Shown here: piece by piece, positions 51,698-60,878 of the stretch
Layout: each line of letters starts with the position of its first letter
Numbering within the stretch: position 1 is the stretch's first letter
DNA from: Synechococcus sp. HK01-R
GTDB taxonomy: Bacteria; Cyanobacteriota; Cyanobacteriia; PCC-6307; Cyanobiaceae
Reading direction: 5' to 3'
DNA: 64,000 bases
Assembly: GCF_014217855.1 (NCBI RefSeq)
Contig: NZ_CP059059.1
Coordinates: forward strand, 868,001 to 932,000
Program-made: the position numbers and the translations under genes
The notes under the pieces: generated by a model
The model's database searches: none
The model's input: the letters and a program-made list of their open reading frames with translations, nothing else
What the model was told of the DNA's origin: nothing

Positions 51698-52788
51698 TGT
51701 TGCAATCTGATTTCTGGCAAGGTAAGCGTGTCTTATTGACGGGTCATACAGGATTTAAAGGAAGTTGGTTGCTTCTTTGGTTGCAGCAGCTTGGCGCGGA
51801 AGTTTGGACATATTCACTTGAACCAGAGGGTGATTCTAGCTTGTTTTCTTCCCTTTTTGGGGATTCATTAACTTCTCAACGTTGGCATCATCGGATTGGC
51901 AATCTTTTAGATAGGCCTTCTTTAGATCGTGTTGTTCAGTTATCTCAACCAGAGGTTGTGTTTCACCTTGCTGCACAACCCCTGGTCCGACGTAGTTACC
52001 AAGATCCTGTTGGGACCTGGTCGACCAATGTTCTTGGAAGTCTCCACCTGCTGGAGTCACTTCGTCTTGTGATGCAACCATGTTCGGTCGTTATGGTCAC
52101 GACCGATAAGGTTTACGAAAATCAGGAATGGTCCTACGGCTATAGGGAGAATGACCGCCTAGGTGGTCATGACCCCTATAGTGCCAGTAAGGCAGCTTCA
52201 GAAATTGCTATTTCAAGTTGGCGTTCAAGCTTTTGTGGCATTGCTCCTCATCAGACTCCCCATATCCGCGTCGCAACTGCGAGAGCGGGAAACGTAATAG
52301 GAGGAGGAGATTGGGCTTTAGACAGGATTTTTCCTGACGCTATCCGTGCACTTATGAACAACAGCCCAATCCCAGTTCGAAATCCGTCTGCAACTAGGCC
52401 TTGGCAACATGTTATTGAGCCTTTATATGGTTACCTTCGACTTGCTGAGGCACTTTCTTCCGATCGGTCTTTATTTTGTGATGCCTTTAATTTTGGTCCA
52501 AACGCATCAAGCAATCGTCCGGTAGTTGATTTGGTTACTACGATATTGAAGCACTGGCCTGGGCATTGGGAGGATCAATCTGTTGACTCTGCTCCACATG
52601 AAGCCAATCTTCTCCATCTCCAAATTGACAAGGCTTACCATCACTTAGGTTGGTTCCCACAATGGGATTTCAACACCACCTTAACTCGAACAGTTGGTTG
52701 GTATCGAGCCGTTCACGAAGGAGCAAGCCCTTTGGAATGTTGCCTTGCTGATCTTAACGCTTACACCAAACTCCTCACATCATCATGA
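51697..52788 (+). CDS. rfbG: CDP-glucose 4,6-dehydratase, 363 aa
   Basis: Converts CDP-glucose to CDP-4-keto-6-deoxyglucose. NAD loop VLLTGHTGFKGSWLLLWLQQ, FHLAAQPLVRRSYQDPVGTW, VMVTTDKVYENQEW, and YxxxK in DPYSASKAASEIAIS. I chose the ATG at 51697 coupled to the rfbF stop; in-frame starts at 51694 and 51661 lie inside rfbF. The stop overlaps the rfbH start (ATGA). Confidence 0.95.
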   Translation: MLQSDFWQGKRVLLTGHTGFKGSWLLLWLQQLGAEVWTYSLEPEGDSSLFSSLFGDSLTSQRWHHRIGNLLDRPSLDRVVQLSQPEVVFHLAAQPLVRRSYQDPVGTWSTNVLGSLHLLESLRLVMQPCSVVMVTTDKVYENQEWSYGYRENDRLGGHDPYSASKAASEIAISSWRSSFCGIAPHQTPHIRVATARAGNVIGGGDWALDRIFPDAIRALMNNSPIPVRNPSATRPWQHVIEPLYGYLRLAEALSSDRSLFCDAFNFGPNASSNRPVVDLVTTILKHWPGHWEDQSVDSAPHEANLLHLQIDKAYHHLGWFPQWDFNTTLTRTVGWYRAVHEGASPLECCLADLNAYTKLLTSS

Positions 52789-54275
52789 CTGACCCCCAGG
52801 CCTTGAAGCAGGAGATCCTGCGCCTTACTCGAGAGTATTCTCGTCAAGTTCACGGAGCTTTTCGTCCTGCTTCAGACTCTGAACGTGCACCTTGGATTGA
52901 TGGTAGTTCCATTCCGTACGCTGGTCGAGTTTTTACTGAGGCAGAAGTAGAAGCTGCTGTAAGCAGTACACTCGATTTTTGGCTTACGTTAGGAATGGAA
53001 GGTGAGGCTTTTCAGGTAGAATTAGCTAATTTTCTAGGTGTTCGCCACAGTCTGCTTGTTAATTCAGGCTCTAGTGCAAACTTAATCGCCATTTCGACCC
53101 TTACATCTCCTAAATTACCAGATGTAAGTCGGATTATACCTGGTGACGAAGTCATCACTGTTGCGGCTGGTTTTCCGACAACGGTCTCACCGATTGTTCA
53201 AATTGGTGCCGTCCCAGTTTTTATAGATGCTGATCCAATTACAGGAAATGCTCGTTGTGATCAATTGGAGGCTGCTTATTGCCAGGGTAAAACCAAGGCG
53301 GTGATGATGGCTCATGCCTTGGGCAATCCTTTTGATTTAGCCACAACTTTGGCTTTTTGTCGTAAGTACAACCTTTGGTTAATTGAAGACAACTGTGATG
53401 CGTTGGGCAGTAGTTACTCTATGCCCCGTATACTTGCTGAGAGTTTCGGATTTAATGAGAATAGTCCTGGGTTAGATGATGGACCTGATCGAGTTATTCG
53501 TTGGACCGGTACTTGGGGTGACATCAGTACTCAAAGCTTTTACCCTCCTCATCATCTTACGATGGGTGAAGGTGGTGCCGTAAACATCGTTCGTGATCAG
53601 AAACTTAAGGTTATTGCTGAGAGTTTTCGTGACTGGGGACGAGATTGCTGGTGCCCAAGTGGTATAGATAACACGTGCAACAAGCGTTTTGCATGGCAGC
53701 TTGGTGAATTACCAGAAGGTTATGACCACAAGTACACCTATAGTCATCTTGGCTTCAATCTCAAGCCTCTTGATCCTCAGGCAGCAATAGCTCGAGTTCA
53801 GCTCAGACGCCTACCAGATTTCATTGAGGCACGTAAACATAATTGGGACATTCTGAGGCGAGGGCTCGCCAAGAATGATGATGTTCTCGAATTTGCCTTG
53901 CCTACTCACGCTACTGGTTGGGATTCTCTGGACGGTTTTTCTTGGGACGATACAGGATGCCGTACTAATTGTTCTTGGTTTGGTTTTAAGATTTCCGTCA
54001 AGAATAGTTCACCCTTTACTCGCACACAATTAGCGCAAGAATTGGATCGTAATCATATTGGCAATCGAATGCTTTTCGGTGGCAATCTTGTTAGGCAGCC
54101 GGCTTTTGTTCAGCTTAGAAAGGATCGCCCTGAGTCCCTAAGAGTAGTAGGAGATTTGGTTAACTCTGATCAAATCATGAACAATACACTCTTTTTGGGC
54201 ACTTATCCCGGCCTTACGCCTTCAATGCTAAATACTGAAATCAATGTTATCAGTCGTTTCTGTTCCAGCAAGTGA
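52785..54275 (+). CDS. rfbH: CDP-4-keto-6-deoxyglucose 3-dehydratase (E1), 496 aa
   Basis: PMP/[2Fe-2S] enzyme removing the 3-hydroxyl group. The PLP-lysine position is His, as required: SFYPPHHLTMGEGGAV. Cluster cysteines are present in RDCWCPSGIDNTCNKRF (C-x-C-x7-C); the first, in EDNCDALGSSY, lies 83 residues earlier rather than the usual 57, because of about 26 extra residues (SMPRILAESFGFNE to VIRW). The protein is correspondingly longer than typical RfbH. The E3 reductase gene (rfbI/ascD type) is not in the window. Coupled to rfbG and to the reductase gene. Confidence 0.94.
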   Translation: MTDPQALKQEILRLTREYSRQVHGAFRPASDSERAPWIDGSSIPYAGRVFTEAEVEAAVSSTLDFWLTLGMEGEAFQVELANFLGVRHSLLVNSGSSANLIAISTLTSPKLPDVSRIIPGDEVITVAAGFPTTVSPIVQIGAVPVFIDADPITGNARCDQLEAAYCQGKTKAVMMAHALGNPFDLATTLAFCRKYNLWLIEDNCDALGSSYSMPRILAESFGFNENSPGLDDGPDRVIRWTGTWGDISTQSFYPPHHLTMGEGGAVNIVRDQKLKVIAESFRDWGRDCWCPSGIDNTCNKRFAWQLGELPEGYDHKYTYSHLGFNLKPLDPQAAIARVQLRRLPDFIEARKHNWDILRRGLAKNDDVLEFALPTHATGWDSLDGFSWDDTGCRTNCSWFGFKISVKNSSPFTRTQLAQELDRNHIGNRMLFGGNLVRQPAFVQLRKDRPESLRVVGDLVNSDQIMNNTLFLGTYPGLTPSMLNTEINVISRFCSSK

Positions 54276-55132
54276 ATATTCTTCTTACCGGGGGAACCGG
54301 TTTTATTGGTTCTCATTTTCTTAATCAGGCACTCAATGCATGTCATTATGTACGTGCTCTGAGACGCAGTGAGAATAGTTCGCCTCGTATCAAGCTATTA
54401 CAGCAACCTGAGTGGCTGAATTGTCAGCTCAATACTGTTACAGCTGCGCAATTGCAAGGCTGTGATGTATTGGTTCATCTTTCAGCACATTCAGTCCAGT
54501 ATCCTTTCGACTCTCTTGCCGAATGCTTGCATTGGAATCTAATAGCTGTTTTACAACTCTTTGATCAAGCCCGTAAGGCTGGCATCCGCCATTTTGTCGT
54601 GGCAGGCAGTTGTTTTGAATATGGAAAAAGTGGAGAACGTTACGAGGTCATTCCATCTGATGCACCATTAGAACCTACCAGCAGTTATGCAGTTTCGAAA
54701 GCATCTGCTACCCTAGCTTTAACTCAATGGGCCAATGAGCATCACGTTAATTTAGATATACTGAGGATCTTTCACGTCTATGGAGAAGGAGAATCCACTT
54801 CTCGTTTTTGGCCCTCAATGAGAAGGGCTGCTCTTGCTGGTGACGACTTTGCGATGACTGCAGGTGAGCAAATTCGTGATTTTATTCGTGTCGAGGATGT
54901 GGCTAATACTTTCTTACTATGGGCTACTGATTCAATATTAAAGAATTCTGGTTCAAACATCTACAATCTTGGCTCTGGGAACCCTACTTCTCTGGCATCA
55001 TTTGCAACCCAGTATTGGAATAGGTGGAATGCTGCTGGTAATCTGCTGCTAGGTTCCCTCAATTATCGACGTAATGAATGCATGAGACTTGTACCAGGTC
55101 CAAATTTAATTAATGTCATTAACTGTGTCTGA
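54272..55132 (+). CDS. NAD-dependent epimerase/reductase, likely CDP-3,6-dideoxyhexose 4-reductase, 286 aa
   Basis: Extended SDR: ILLTGGTGFIGSHFLNQAL, VLVHLSAHSVQYPFDSL, VVAGSCFEYGKSGERYEV, and YxxxK in TSSYAVSKASATLAL. Position directly after rfbH (GTGA overlap at 54272) indicates the final 4-keto reduction to a CDP-dideoxyhexose such as abequose or paratose; which one cannot be read from sequence. The C-terminal end is slightly short. The next gene starts within a few bases. Confidence 0.8.
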   Translation: MNILLTGGTGFIGSHFLNQALNACHYVRALRRSENSSPRIKLLQQPEWLNCQLNTVTAAQLQGCDVLVHLSAHSVQYPFDSLAECLHWNLIAVLQLFDQARKAGIRHFVVAGSCFEYGKSGERYEVIPSDAPLEPTSSYAVSKASATLALTQWANEHHVNLDILRIFHVYGEGESTSRFWPSMRRAALAGDDFAMTAGEQIRDFIRVEDVANTFLLWATDSILKNSGSNIYNLGSGNPTSLASFATQYWNRWNAAGNLLLGSLNYRRNECMRLVPGPNLINVINCV

Positions 55133-55133
55133 T

Positions 55134-56198
55134 ATGCACACTCGCGCAAAATATCTAATTTCAGGAATTGGGCCTGGTTCTTCGTCTGGTGTTGGCAGGT
55201 TGATGCAATTTCTTGTTCCCGAATATATCTCAAACGGCTTTGTGGTTCTTAATCCTAGCCCTCAGAAATCATTGCGTACTTACTTATCGAGCAAACAATA
55301 CATTCAGCTTTCTTATGAGTTGGTTATCAGGTTTTTTGACTATATTCTCTTTGTTTTTCGTTGTCTTGCAGTTTTCCGTAGGGATATTCTGCTTCTCCAT
55401 CCACAGACTATTGGTTACCCTCTCTTCATTTATCTGGTTTTATTCAATAATCCTACCGTCTACTTGATGGATAATTCATTTTTCTGCATCCGCTCTTACA
55501 ATTATCATCCCATTAGAAAGACCGAATGTCTTGATTGCCTTCAGTCTTTTAAACCTGACTCTTCATGCTTCCCGTTCCCCAATAGGACTCCCCGTTGGTT
55601 GAATATTGCTTATCTTCAGATTTTTAAACTCCTTTCTTTTAGAATTCACTTCCAAGCTCAAACCAAACTTCAGGCTGAATTAGTCTGTACCCATTTTGGT
55701 AAATCATCATCTGTTTCAGTAGTCGGCCTTCCCTACGTTGAGGAAATCTTCAGACAGCCTCCTCCTCAATATTTAGTTGGTCAGACAGAATCTTTCGACA
55801 TTGTTTTTCATGGTGCAAGTACTGGACCTAAAGGCTTTTTCTATGCCATTGAGCTTGCAGAGTACTTACCTAATATCAAATTTCTAATTCCTGACCATGC
55901 CTCAAATGTGCGCCACCTTACTAATTCTGAGCCACCTCCAAATGTCAGCTGTATTCCAATGACATGGGAGACCGGACTTAAAAATTATGTAGCATCAGCT
56001 AAGTTGGTATTGCATCCTAGTCTTTGGTCTGCACCTATTGAGGGAGCTTTAATTAAGAGCTCGGCATTAAACCCAAATATTGCAACTGTTATTTCTTCTT
56101 ACGGGTATGAGTCCGAGATAAGCACTATCGTAAACCATATTAGATTATCTCGAGATGTATTTACTGCTTCAAGGCAGCTATCAGCTTACTTCTCTTGA
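55134..56198 (+). CDS. Glycosyltransferase (GT4-like), 354 aa
   Basis: N-terminus KYLISGIGPGSSSGVGRLMQ, a GT-B-type glycine loop. C-terminal half FDIVFHGASTGPKGFFYAIE, then FLIPDH and LVLHPSLWSAPIEGALIKSS, the latter a weak form of the E-x7-E region. A hydrophobic stretch lies around residues 70-110. The ATG at 55134 follows the reductase stop by 1 bp; an in-frame ATG at 55113 would overlap it. Probably transfers the dideoxyhexose or a neighbouring residue. Confidence 0.65.
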   Translation: MHTRAKYLISGIGPGSSSGVGRLMQFLVPEYISNGFVVLNPSPQKSLRTYLSSKQYIQLSYELVIRFFDYILFVFRCLAVFRRDILLLHPQTIGYPLFIYLVLFNNPTVYLMDNSFFCIRSYNYHPIRKTECLDCLQSFKPDSSCFPFPNRTPRWLNIAYLQIFKLLSFRIHFQAQTKLQAELVCTHFGKSSSVSVVGLPYVEEIFRQPPPQYLVGQTESFDIVFHGASTGPKGFFYAIELAEYLPNIKFLIPDHASNVRHLTNSEPPPNVSCIPMTWETGLKNYVASAKLVLHPSLWSAPIEGALIKSSALNPNIATVISSYGYESEISTIVNHIRLSRDVFTASRQLSAYFS

Positions 56199-56206
56199 TT
56201 AGCCAC

Positions 56207-57460
56207 ATGTTTGTATTCCTCCTTTTTGCTGCGATCTTCTTCCCCTCTCTAGACTTCTTCCCTTTATCTGTTAAAATCTTTCCACTTCTTTCGCTTTTGT
56301 ATGTTACAGTAACGATCTACAATTTCAATAAATTAAAGTTTTCTAGTTGTAACGTTATTCTTTACCCCGTAGTGTTGCTTCTTGCATTAGGGCAATTTAT
56401 AGTTGCTACACCTCAGTACCTTTCTCCGCTTCTTTCTTGCATTGTCTATTGCATTGTTTTTAGCTATATAGATTCTTCGGGCTTTAAGCTTAGCTATTTA
56501 GGTTTTAGGTCTATTTGTATTAGGTACCGCTATATCTTCTTGCTTCTTTCGTTGGTTGCCTATTTTAGTATTGCTCTCAATTATTTCTCGATACCATTTC
56601 CATACGTTAAGGTTTCTTCGGTTTCTTCAGGTTATCTTCAAGCGTCGTACCGTTTACCTGGCTTTTTGGGCCTCATTGGTTCCTCAGGATCAATTGCTTA
56701 CGCTTCCTTTTTTTTATTAAGTCTAATCCCGGTTTTTCTAATTGGCAAACGATGGTTTTTGTGTAGTATACCATTTTTCCTGCTTTCTATCTTGTCGGGG
56801 AGTTCGGGCTTGGTGATAATTCTTGCTTTCTTCGTGTCTTATTTCTTTCTTTCTCTGTCCCTTTCCAATTTTCGATTTCCTAGGAGAGCGCTCAAAAATT
56901 CTCTTTTAATATTTATATTTTCTTCTGCCTTCTTCTTCTCTTTTTATATCCTTATCTTTCTCTTGACCGGTCGTTATTATGGCTTGGTCTATATATCAAA
57001 TCTTTTTCAAGGGGTCGATCTGACCACTCAAAACACTTCGGGTTACTTGTTCGGCCTGCTTTCTGATCTTCCAGTTTATATCTATTCTGCATTGTCAACT
57101 ATATCGGCTTCAGATTTAACTTTTTCTTTGGGTATGCAAACTTACGAGACTCTGCCTTCTGGCACTGACTCTGGAATACCCAATCTTTTGCTTCTCTTTG
57201 GCCTGCCTGCTACGCTTTTGTGGATTCTGTTTATTATTTATGTTTCACTTGTCTCGTTTGTGAAGCTTTTCGATTCATTGCGACGTTCACATTATTCCAA
57301 CTTCTTGTCTTCCCTTTCGGTTGGCTGTTCCGTCGGTATGTTGTATCTCTTGTACAAGGAACCTTTTTTTGTCAATACACCAGCGATTCTCCCTTTGTAC
57401 TTGTTGTCATTGATGCTTCCTGCTGATTGTTCTTTGGCTAGAAGGTCTGACGCTGCTTGA
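56207..57460 (+). CDS. O-antigen polymerase-like (Wzy) membrane protein, 417 aa
   Basis: Very hydrophobic throughout, with about 10-12 membrane segments (for example MFVFLLFAAIFFPSLDFFPL, CIVYCIVFSY, LVIILAFFVSYFFLSLSL, SLLIFIFSSAFFFSFYIL), and a larger loop near residues 250-330. No sequence signature beyond this topology, which is normal for Wzy proteins. It closes the AT-rich cassette. TTG at 56195 would overlap the previous gene by 4 bp; ATG 56207 is the alternative used here. Confidence 0.7.
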   Translation: MFVFLLFAAIFFPSLDFFPLSVKIFPLLSLLYVTVTIYNFNKLKFSSCNVILYPVVLLLALGQFIVATPQYLSPLLSCIVYCIVFSYIDSSGFKLSYLGFRSICIRYRYIFLLLSLVAYFSIALNYFSIPFPYVKVSSVSSGYLQASYRLPGFLGLIGSSGSIAYASFFLLSLIPVFLIGKRWFLCSIPFFLLSILSGSSGLVIILAFFVSYFFLSLSLSNFRFPRRALKNSLLIFIFSSAFFFSFYILIFLLTGRYYGLVYISNLFQGVDLTTQNTSGYLFGLLSDLPVYIYSALSTISASDLTFSLGMQTYETLPSGTDSGIPNLLLLFGLPATLLWILFIIYVSLVSFVKLFDSLRRSHYSNFLSSLSVGCSVGMLYLLYKEPFFVNTPAILPLYLLSLMLPADCSLARRSDAA

Positions 57461-57485
57461 ACTCCCTTTCGAGCTGAGCTTTTTT
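57455..57485 (+). terminator. Probable intrinsic terminator at the end of the glycan cassette
   Basis: GCTTGAA (57455-57461) pairs with TTCGAGC (57468-57474), with one G-T pair, and six T residues follow at 57480-57485. It overlaps the wzy-like stop codon. Confidence 0.5.
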
Positions 57486-57492
57486 CTTGTCA

Positions 57493-57528
57493 GGCCTCAT
57501 CGTTAAATGGGGCCTCCTGAATGAGGCC
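57493..57528. repeat. 8-bp inverted repeat ahead of the IS5 remnant
   Basis: GGCCTCAT (57493-57500) and ATGAGGCC (57521-57528) form a perfect pair around a 20-base loop, without a following T-run. It may belong to the element edge. Confidence 0.3.
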
Positions 57529-57564
57529 AGATCCATTGCAGCGCAGTCAACTCAGTAGTTTTTG

Positions 57565-57842
57565 ACGCTAAAATGTGCGAAAGCGAGCCGATTTGAGCCC
57601 AAAAGCGGTCCGGAGTTTTCCACATGTACCGGCGTGAGCATCGTCATCAGCTCTCGTTCGAGGACTTCTTCCTGCCGTTCGGCGGCAAACTCTCTGGTGA
57701 CAATCGCTGGATCAAGCTGGCTGGGCTCATTCCGTGGGATGAACTGGAGGATGACTACGCGCCCCAGTTCTGCAAGGGCTTTGGTTGGAGCACCGGCAAA
57801 ACCCTTTCGCATGGCACTCGGCGCCTTGATCATCAAGGCCGG
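57565..57842 (+). pseudogene. IS5-type transposase, N-terminal piece
   Basis: From ATG 57624: HQLSFEDFFLPFGGKLSGDN, RWIKLAGLIPWDELEDDYAP, QFCKGFG, then a 4-bp insertion shifts the frame to APAKPFRMALGALIIKA, where the sequence is cut. The DNA at 57571-57590 (AATGTGCGAAAGCGAGCC) resembles, in inverse orientation, the region near 59366-59385 and is probably the element's terminal repeat. Confidence 0.75.
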
Positions 57843-58549
57843 GCGATGCAGGTCTGCTCCAGAGCCGTCGTTGTGGCCATGGACGTGAACGCTGATGGCC
57901 GCAGGGAGTTGCTCGGTCTCAAAGTGGGCGACAGCAAGAGCGAAGCCTTTTGGAGCGAGTTCATTGGCTCGCTGAAAGAGCGCGGCCTCACTGGCGTCAA
58001 GCTGGTGATCAGCGATGCGCACAAGGGCCTCACCAACGCCATCCGGCGGATGCTGCAGGGCAGCAGCTGGCAGCGCTGCCGTGTGCACTTTGCCCGGAAT
58101 CTGCTGCAGCGTGTACCCAAAGCCCATCAGGGCATGGTGACCGCTGCGCTGCGCTCGGTGTTCGCCCAGGAGGAGGCCTCTGAGATCGAGGCCCGCTGGG
58201 ATGACCTTGCCAGCTCCCTGGCCGAGCGCTTCCCCAAGGCCGCCGAGCTGATGCTTGAGGCCAGAGAAGACGTGCTGGCGTTCCGTCACTTCCCTCGTCC
58301 CCACTGGGAAAAGCCTGGAGCACCAACTTGCTCGAGCGCGTCAACGAGGAGATCAAACGCCGCACTCGCGTGGTGGGGATCTTCCCCAATGACGCCGCCA
58401 TCACCCGCCTGGTGGGAGCGGTGCTGCTGGAGCAGGACGAGCACTGGCAGCTCGAGGGCCGGCGCATGTTCTCAGCTGAAAGCATGGCCGAGATCCCGGC
58501 GCTGGATCAGCTCCCGACTCAGCCCTCGTTGCAAGAATCCACGGCCTGA
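57843..58549 (+). pseudogene. IS256-type (mutator) transposase remnant inserted in the IS5 gene
   Basis: Lacks the N-terminal third. Reads CSRAVVVAMDVNADGRRELL with the first Asp, GVKLVISDAHKGLTNAIRRM with the second, CRVHFARNLL; a 1-base frameshift near 58306 separates this from LERVNEEIKRRTRVVGIFPN, DAAITRLVGAVLLEQDEHW and the stop. Its first 200 bp are almost identical to the inverted copy at 59880-60080. Confidence 0.8.
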
Positions 58550-58859
58550 ACAGACAACCAGCCCAGGCCCCAGCTGAGCGGTGGAGCTGCGCCCCCACAG
58601 GGCGCAGCGGCGCTGCTCAGCGCACGGGGGCCGGCACACACGTCAGCTGCAGAGAAGCAGGCGTAGCCAACAACCACAAACCAATCCAGGCGAACGACTT
58701 GACATGTTAATCGTCTGGATTCGTCGTGAAACAACGAGGCACATTTTCGCCTCACGAATGATAGCCCGTCTTTCATCACTGTTCAACCTCAGATCAGTGC
58801 AATCGGGCCTCGGGTTTTACACCACGGAAAGGGACGCGGCCCAATCGCTCGCTTGCAAT

Positions 58860-59405
58860 GTTGAGTTCGGAGCCAAGATCTTAATCTCGGTCACCGGTGA
58901 GGGATTCACCTTCCTCGATCGGCTTAGTTACGACCCCTACAACGAAGGAGAAGACCTCAAGGCTCAAGCGATAGCCTATCGGCGCCGCCATGGTCACTAT
59001 CCGAAGGTGATTTGTGCCGACCAGATCTACCGGACAAGATCAAACCGTGCATCCTGTCAGCGTCACGGAATCCGCTTGAGCGGCCCCCGTCTGGGACGGC
59101 CGAAGAACGATCTTGAGTTGGTGGCCGCCGAGAAGCAGCAGTTCATCGATGACCAGCGCCAAAGGAATGCCGTTGAAGGCAAAATCGGACAAGGCAAAAG
59201 GCGTTTTGGACTGGGCCTGATTCGTGAGAAGCTCCCTGCGACACAGGGTTCAACCATCGCACTGAATGTTCTGGTGATGAACCTGGAGAAGCTGCTGGAG
59301 CTTCTTTTTGTCTTTTTTGCGTACTGGCTCCAGCTTCTCCTCGGCAAGGAACCAGGAACGGGTTCACGTTTCGCACATCTGAGTAATCAGGTGGCCCCCG
59401 CATGA
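58860..59405 (+). pseudogene. IS5-type transposase, C-terminal piece
   Basis: Reads FGAKILISVTGEGFTFLDRL, EGEDLKAQAIAYRRRHGHYP, KVICADQIYRTRSNRASCQR, GIRLSGPRLGRPKND and the final Glu region RNAVEGKIGQGKRRFGLGLI, then GSTIALNVLVMNLEKLLELL. This is the C-terminal half of an IS5-type DDE transposase of the same group as the piece at 57624. The middle of the gene is missing, and 58550-58859 between the two elements is unassigned. Confidence 0.75.
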
Positions 59406-59719
59406 ACTACAAGGCTCCAAGCCATTCGAGCTCAGGTCTTTGACGGATTGGGCTCGTGCTCACTTTCTCAGGAAACCCTAAATGCTGATCTGAGGCGGGC
59501 TTGCGTTCATCGCCTCTTCCCACTCGTCAGTATGTGCAGTGCTGATGGTCTTGAATTCATTGCTTGATTCGCCATTGGGGCGATCAGTGGGCGCAAGACA
59601 CTCTGAAACATTCCTGCGTAACACGCGATCGATCATATCCTTCCGGTTTAAGAAAACTTCTCACCGTCCTGATCTGAACCCGATCAGCGTCCCAGCAAGT
59701 GTAAATCGGGGGGCGCTAC
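59406..59719. other. 314-bp gap between transposase remnants
   Basis: No gene recognised; only short frames. Confidence 0.35.
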
Positions 59720-60512
59720 CTTCCATTGCTCCAGCACCGCCTCCTTGCTCTGCTGTGCGAGTATCCAGCGCAGGGCAGCGGTGACCATCTCCTGGTGAGC
59801 TTTGGGCACGGTCTGGAACAGGTTTCTGGCGAAATGGACGCTGCAGCGCTGCCAGAAGCTGCCCTACAGCATCCGCCGAATGGCGTTGGTGAGCCCTTTG
59901 TGGACATCGCTGTTCACGAGCTTGACGCCACTGAGGCCGCGCTCTTTGGGCGAACCGATGAACTCGCTCCAGAAGAGCTCGCTCTTGCTGTCGCCCACTT
60001 TGAGACCGAGCAACTCCCTGCGGCCATCAGCGTTCACGTCCATGGCCACAACGACGGCTCTGGAGCAGACTGCATTATTTCGCGGCCAGCCGGCCGGCTG
60101 AGGAACGCCTGCACCTGCAGGTCGATCACAGCGCAGATGCAGCTCACCTGGGATTTGGAGATCCCGGCGGGTTGAACGCCGGCGAAATAGGCCTCTATCA
60201 CGACGGCGTGGAGGGCCTGAACCACGTGCCGGCGGGGCTCGAGGATCGAGGGCAGCAAACTGCCGCTGCGCAGTTTGGGGGTTCGAAATCGTTGTCGCCC
60301 ACCTGAGTGGTGAGCAGCCGAGGCCGGTGGCCGTTGCGTTGGCCGAAGCGCTCCTCGCGGCGCTCTTAGCGCTCAGCACCGAGCACAGCAGCGATCTTCA
60401 GCTCGATCACCTGCTGCAGGCCATGGCGCATCAGCTCAGGGATCAGCTCCCCGGCGCTGTAATCATCCATTAGCGGTGCCAAATCCGCTGCGGCACTATG
60501 ACTCTTCAGCAT
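59720..60512 (-). pseudogene. IS256-type transposase remnant, inverted copy
   Basis: From ATG 60512: KSHSAAADLAPLMDDYSAGE, LIPELMRHGLQQVIELKIAA, VLGAER, a stop, then frame changes; later HVVQALHAVVIEAYFAGVQP and CSRAVVVAMDVNADGRRELL, GVKLVNSDVHKGLTNAIRRM, a stop, WQRCSVHFARNLFQTVPKAH. It retains the N-terminal half missing from the copy at 57843 but lacks the C-terminus. Confidence 0.8.
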
Positions 60513-60878
60513 GCTTCGTCTGGTTGAGGTAGGACTCAAACCAGGGTCACGGGCTTACCCACCCCCTGCAACGACGGCAGCTGAGCTGAGTACCTGAGCT
60601 GCGCGCTCAACCCCGGCTCACCCCGGGTTGAGATCCCCAGAGATTTTCACTACTCCCGGGGACGCTGGTTATCGCTTTCCATTCCACCTGAATGGTAATT
60701 CTGGAGTCACACCTTCCCTGAAAGTCACCGCCACTGACCTTTCAGATAGCTGCGGAATTTTGTTCGAGTAGCGTAGTGCGATCTCCTTGTTGGGCCTAAT
60801 CCCACTTTTTCGTCTCAGAGTTCTCTTCTTTTTTGACGTTACATCCAGTCCTTACCCATGTTTTCTGACTTCTGAATT
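60513..60878. other. 366-bp gap, likely promoter region of the oxidoreductase gene
   Basis: No gene seen. The CCCCGGCTCACCCCGGG-type stretch near 60612 and CCCGGGG near 60655 are GC-rich symmetric sequences; no clear promoter elements assigned. Confidence 0.35.

Noticed and set aside
58648-58675. AGAGAAGCAGGCGTAGCC resembles the short dispersed repeat seen at 27689 and 44612.
   Set aside because: The alignment needs gaps and covers too few bases; it is near GC-rich IS debris where chance matches are likely.
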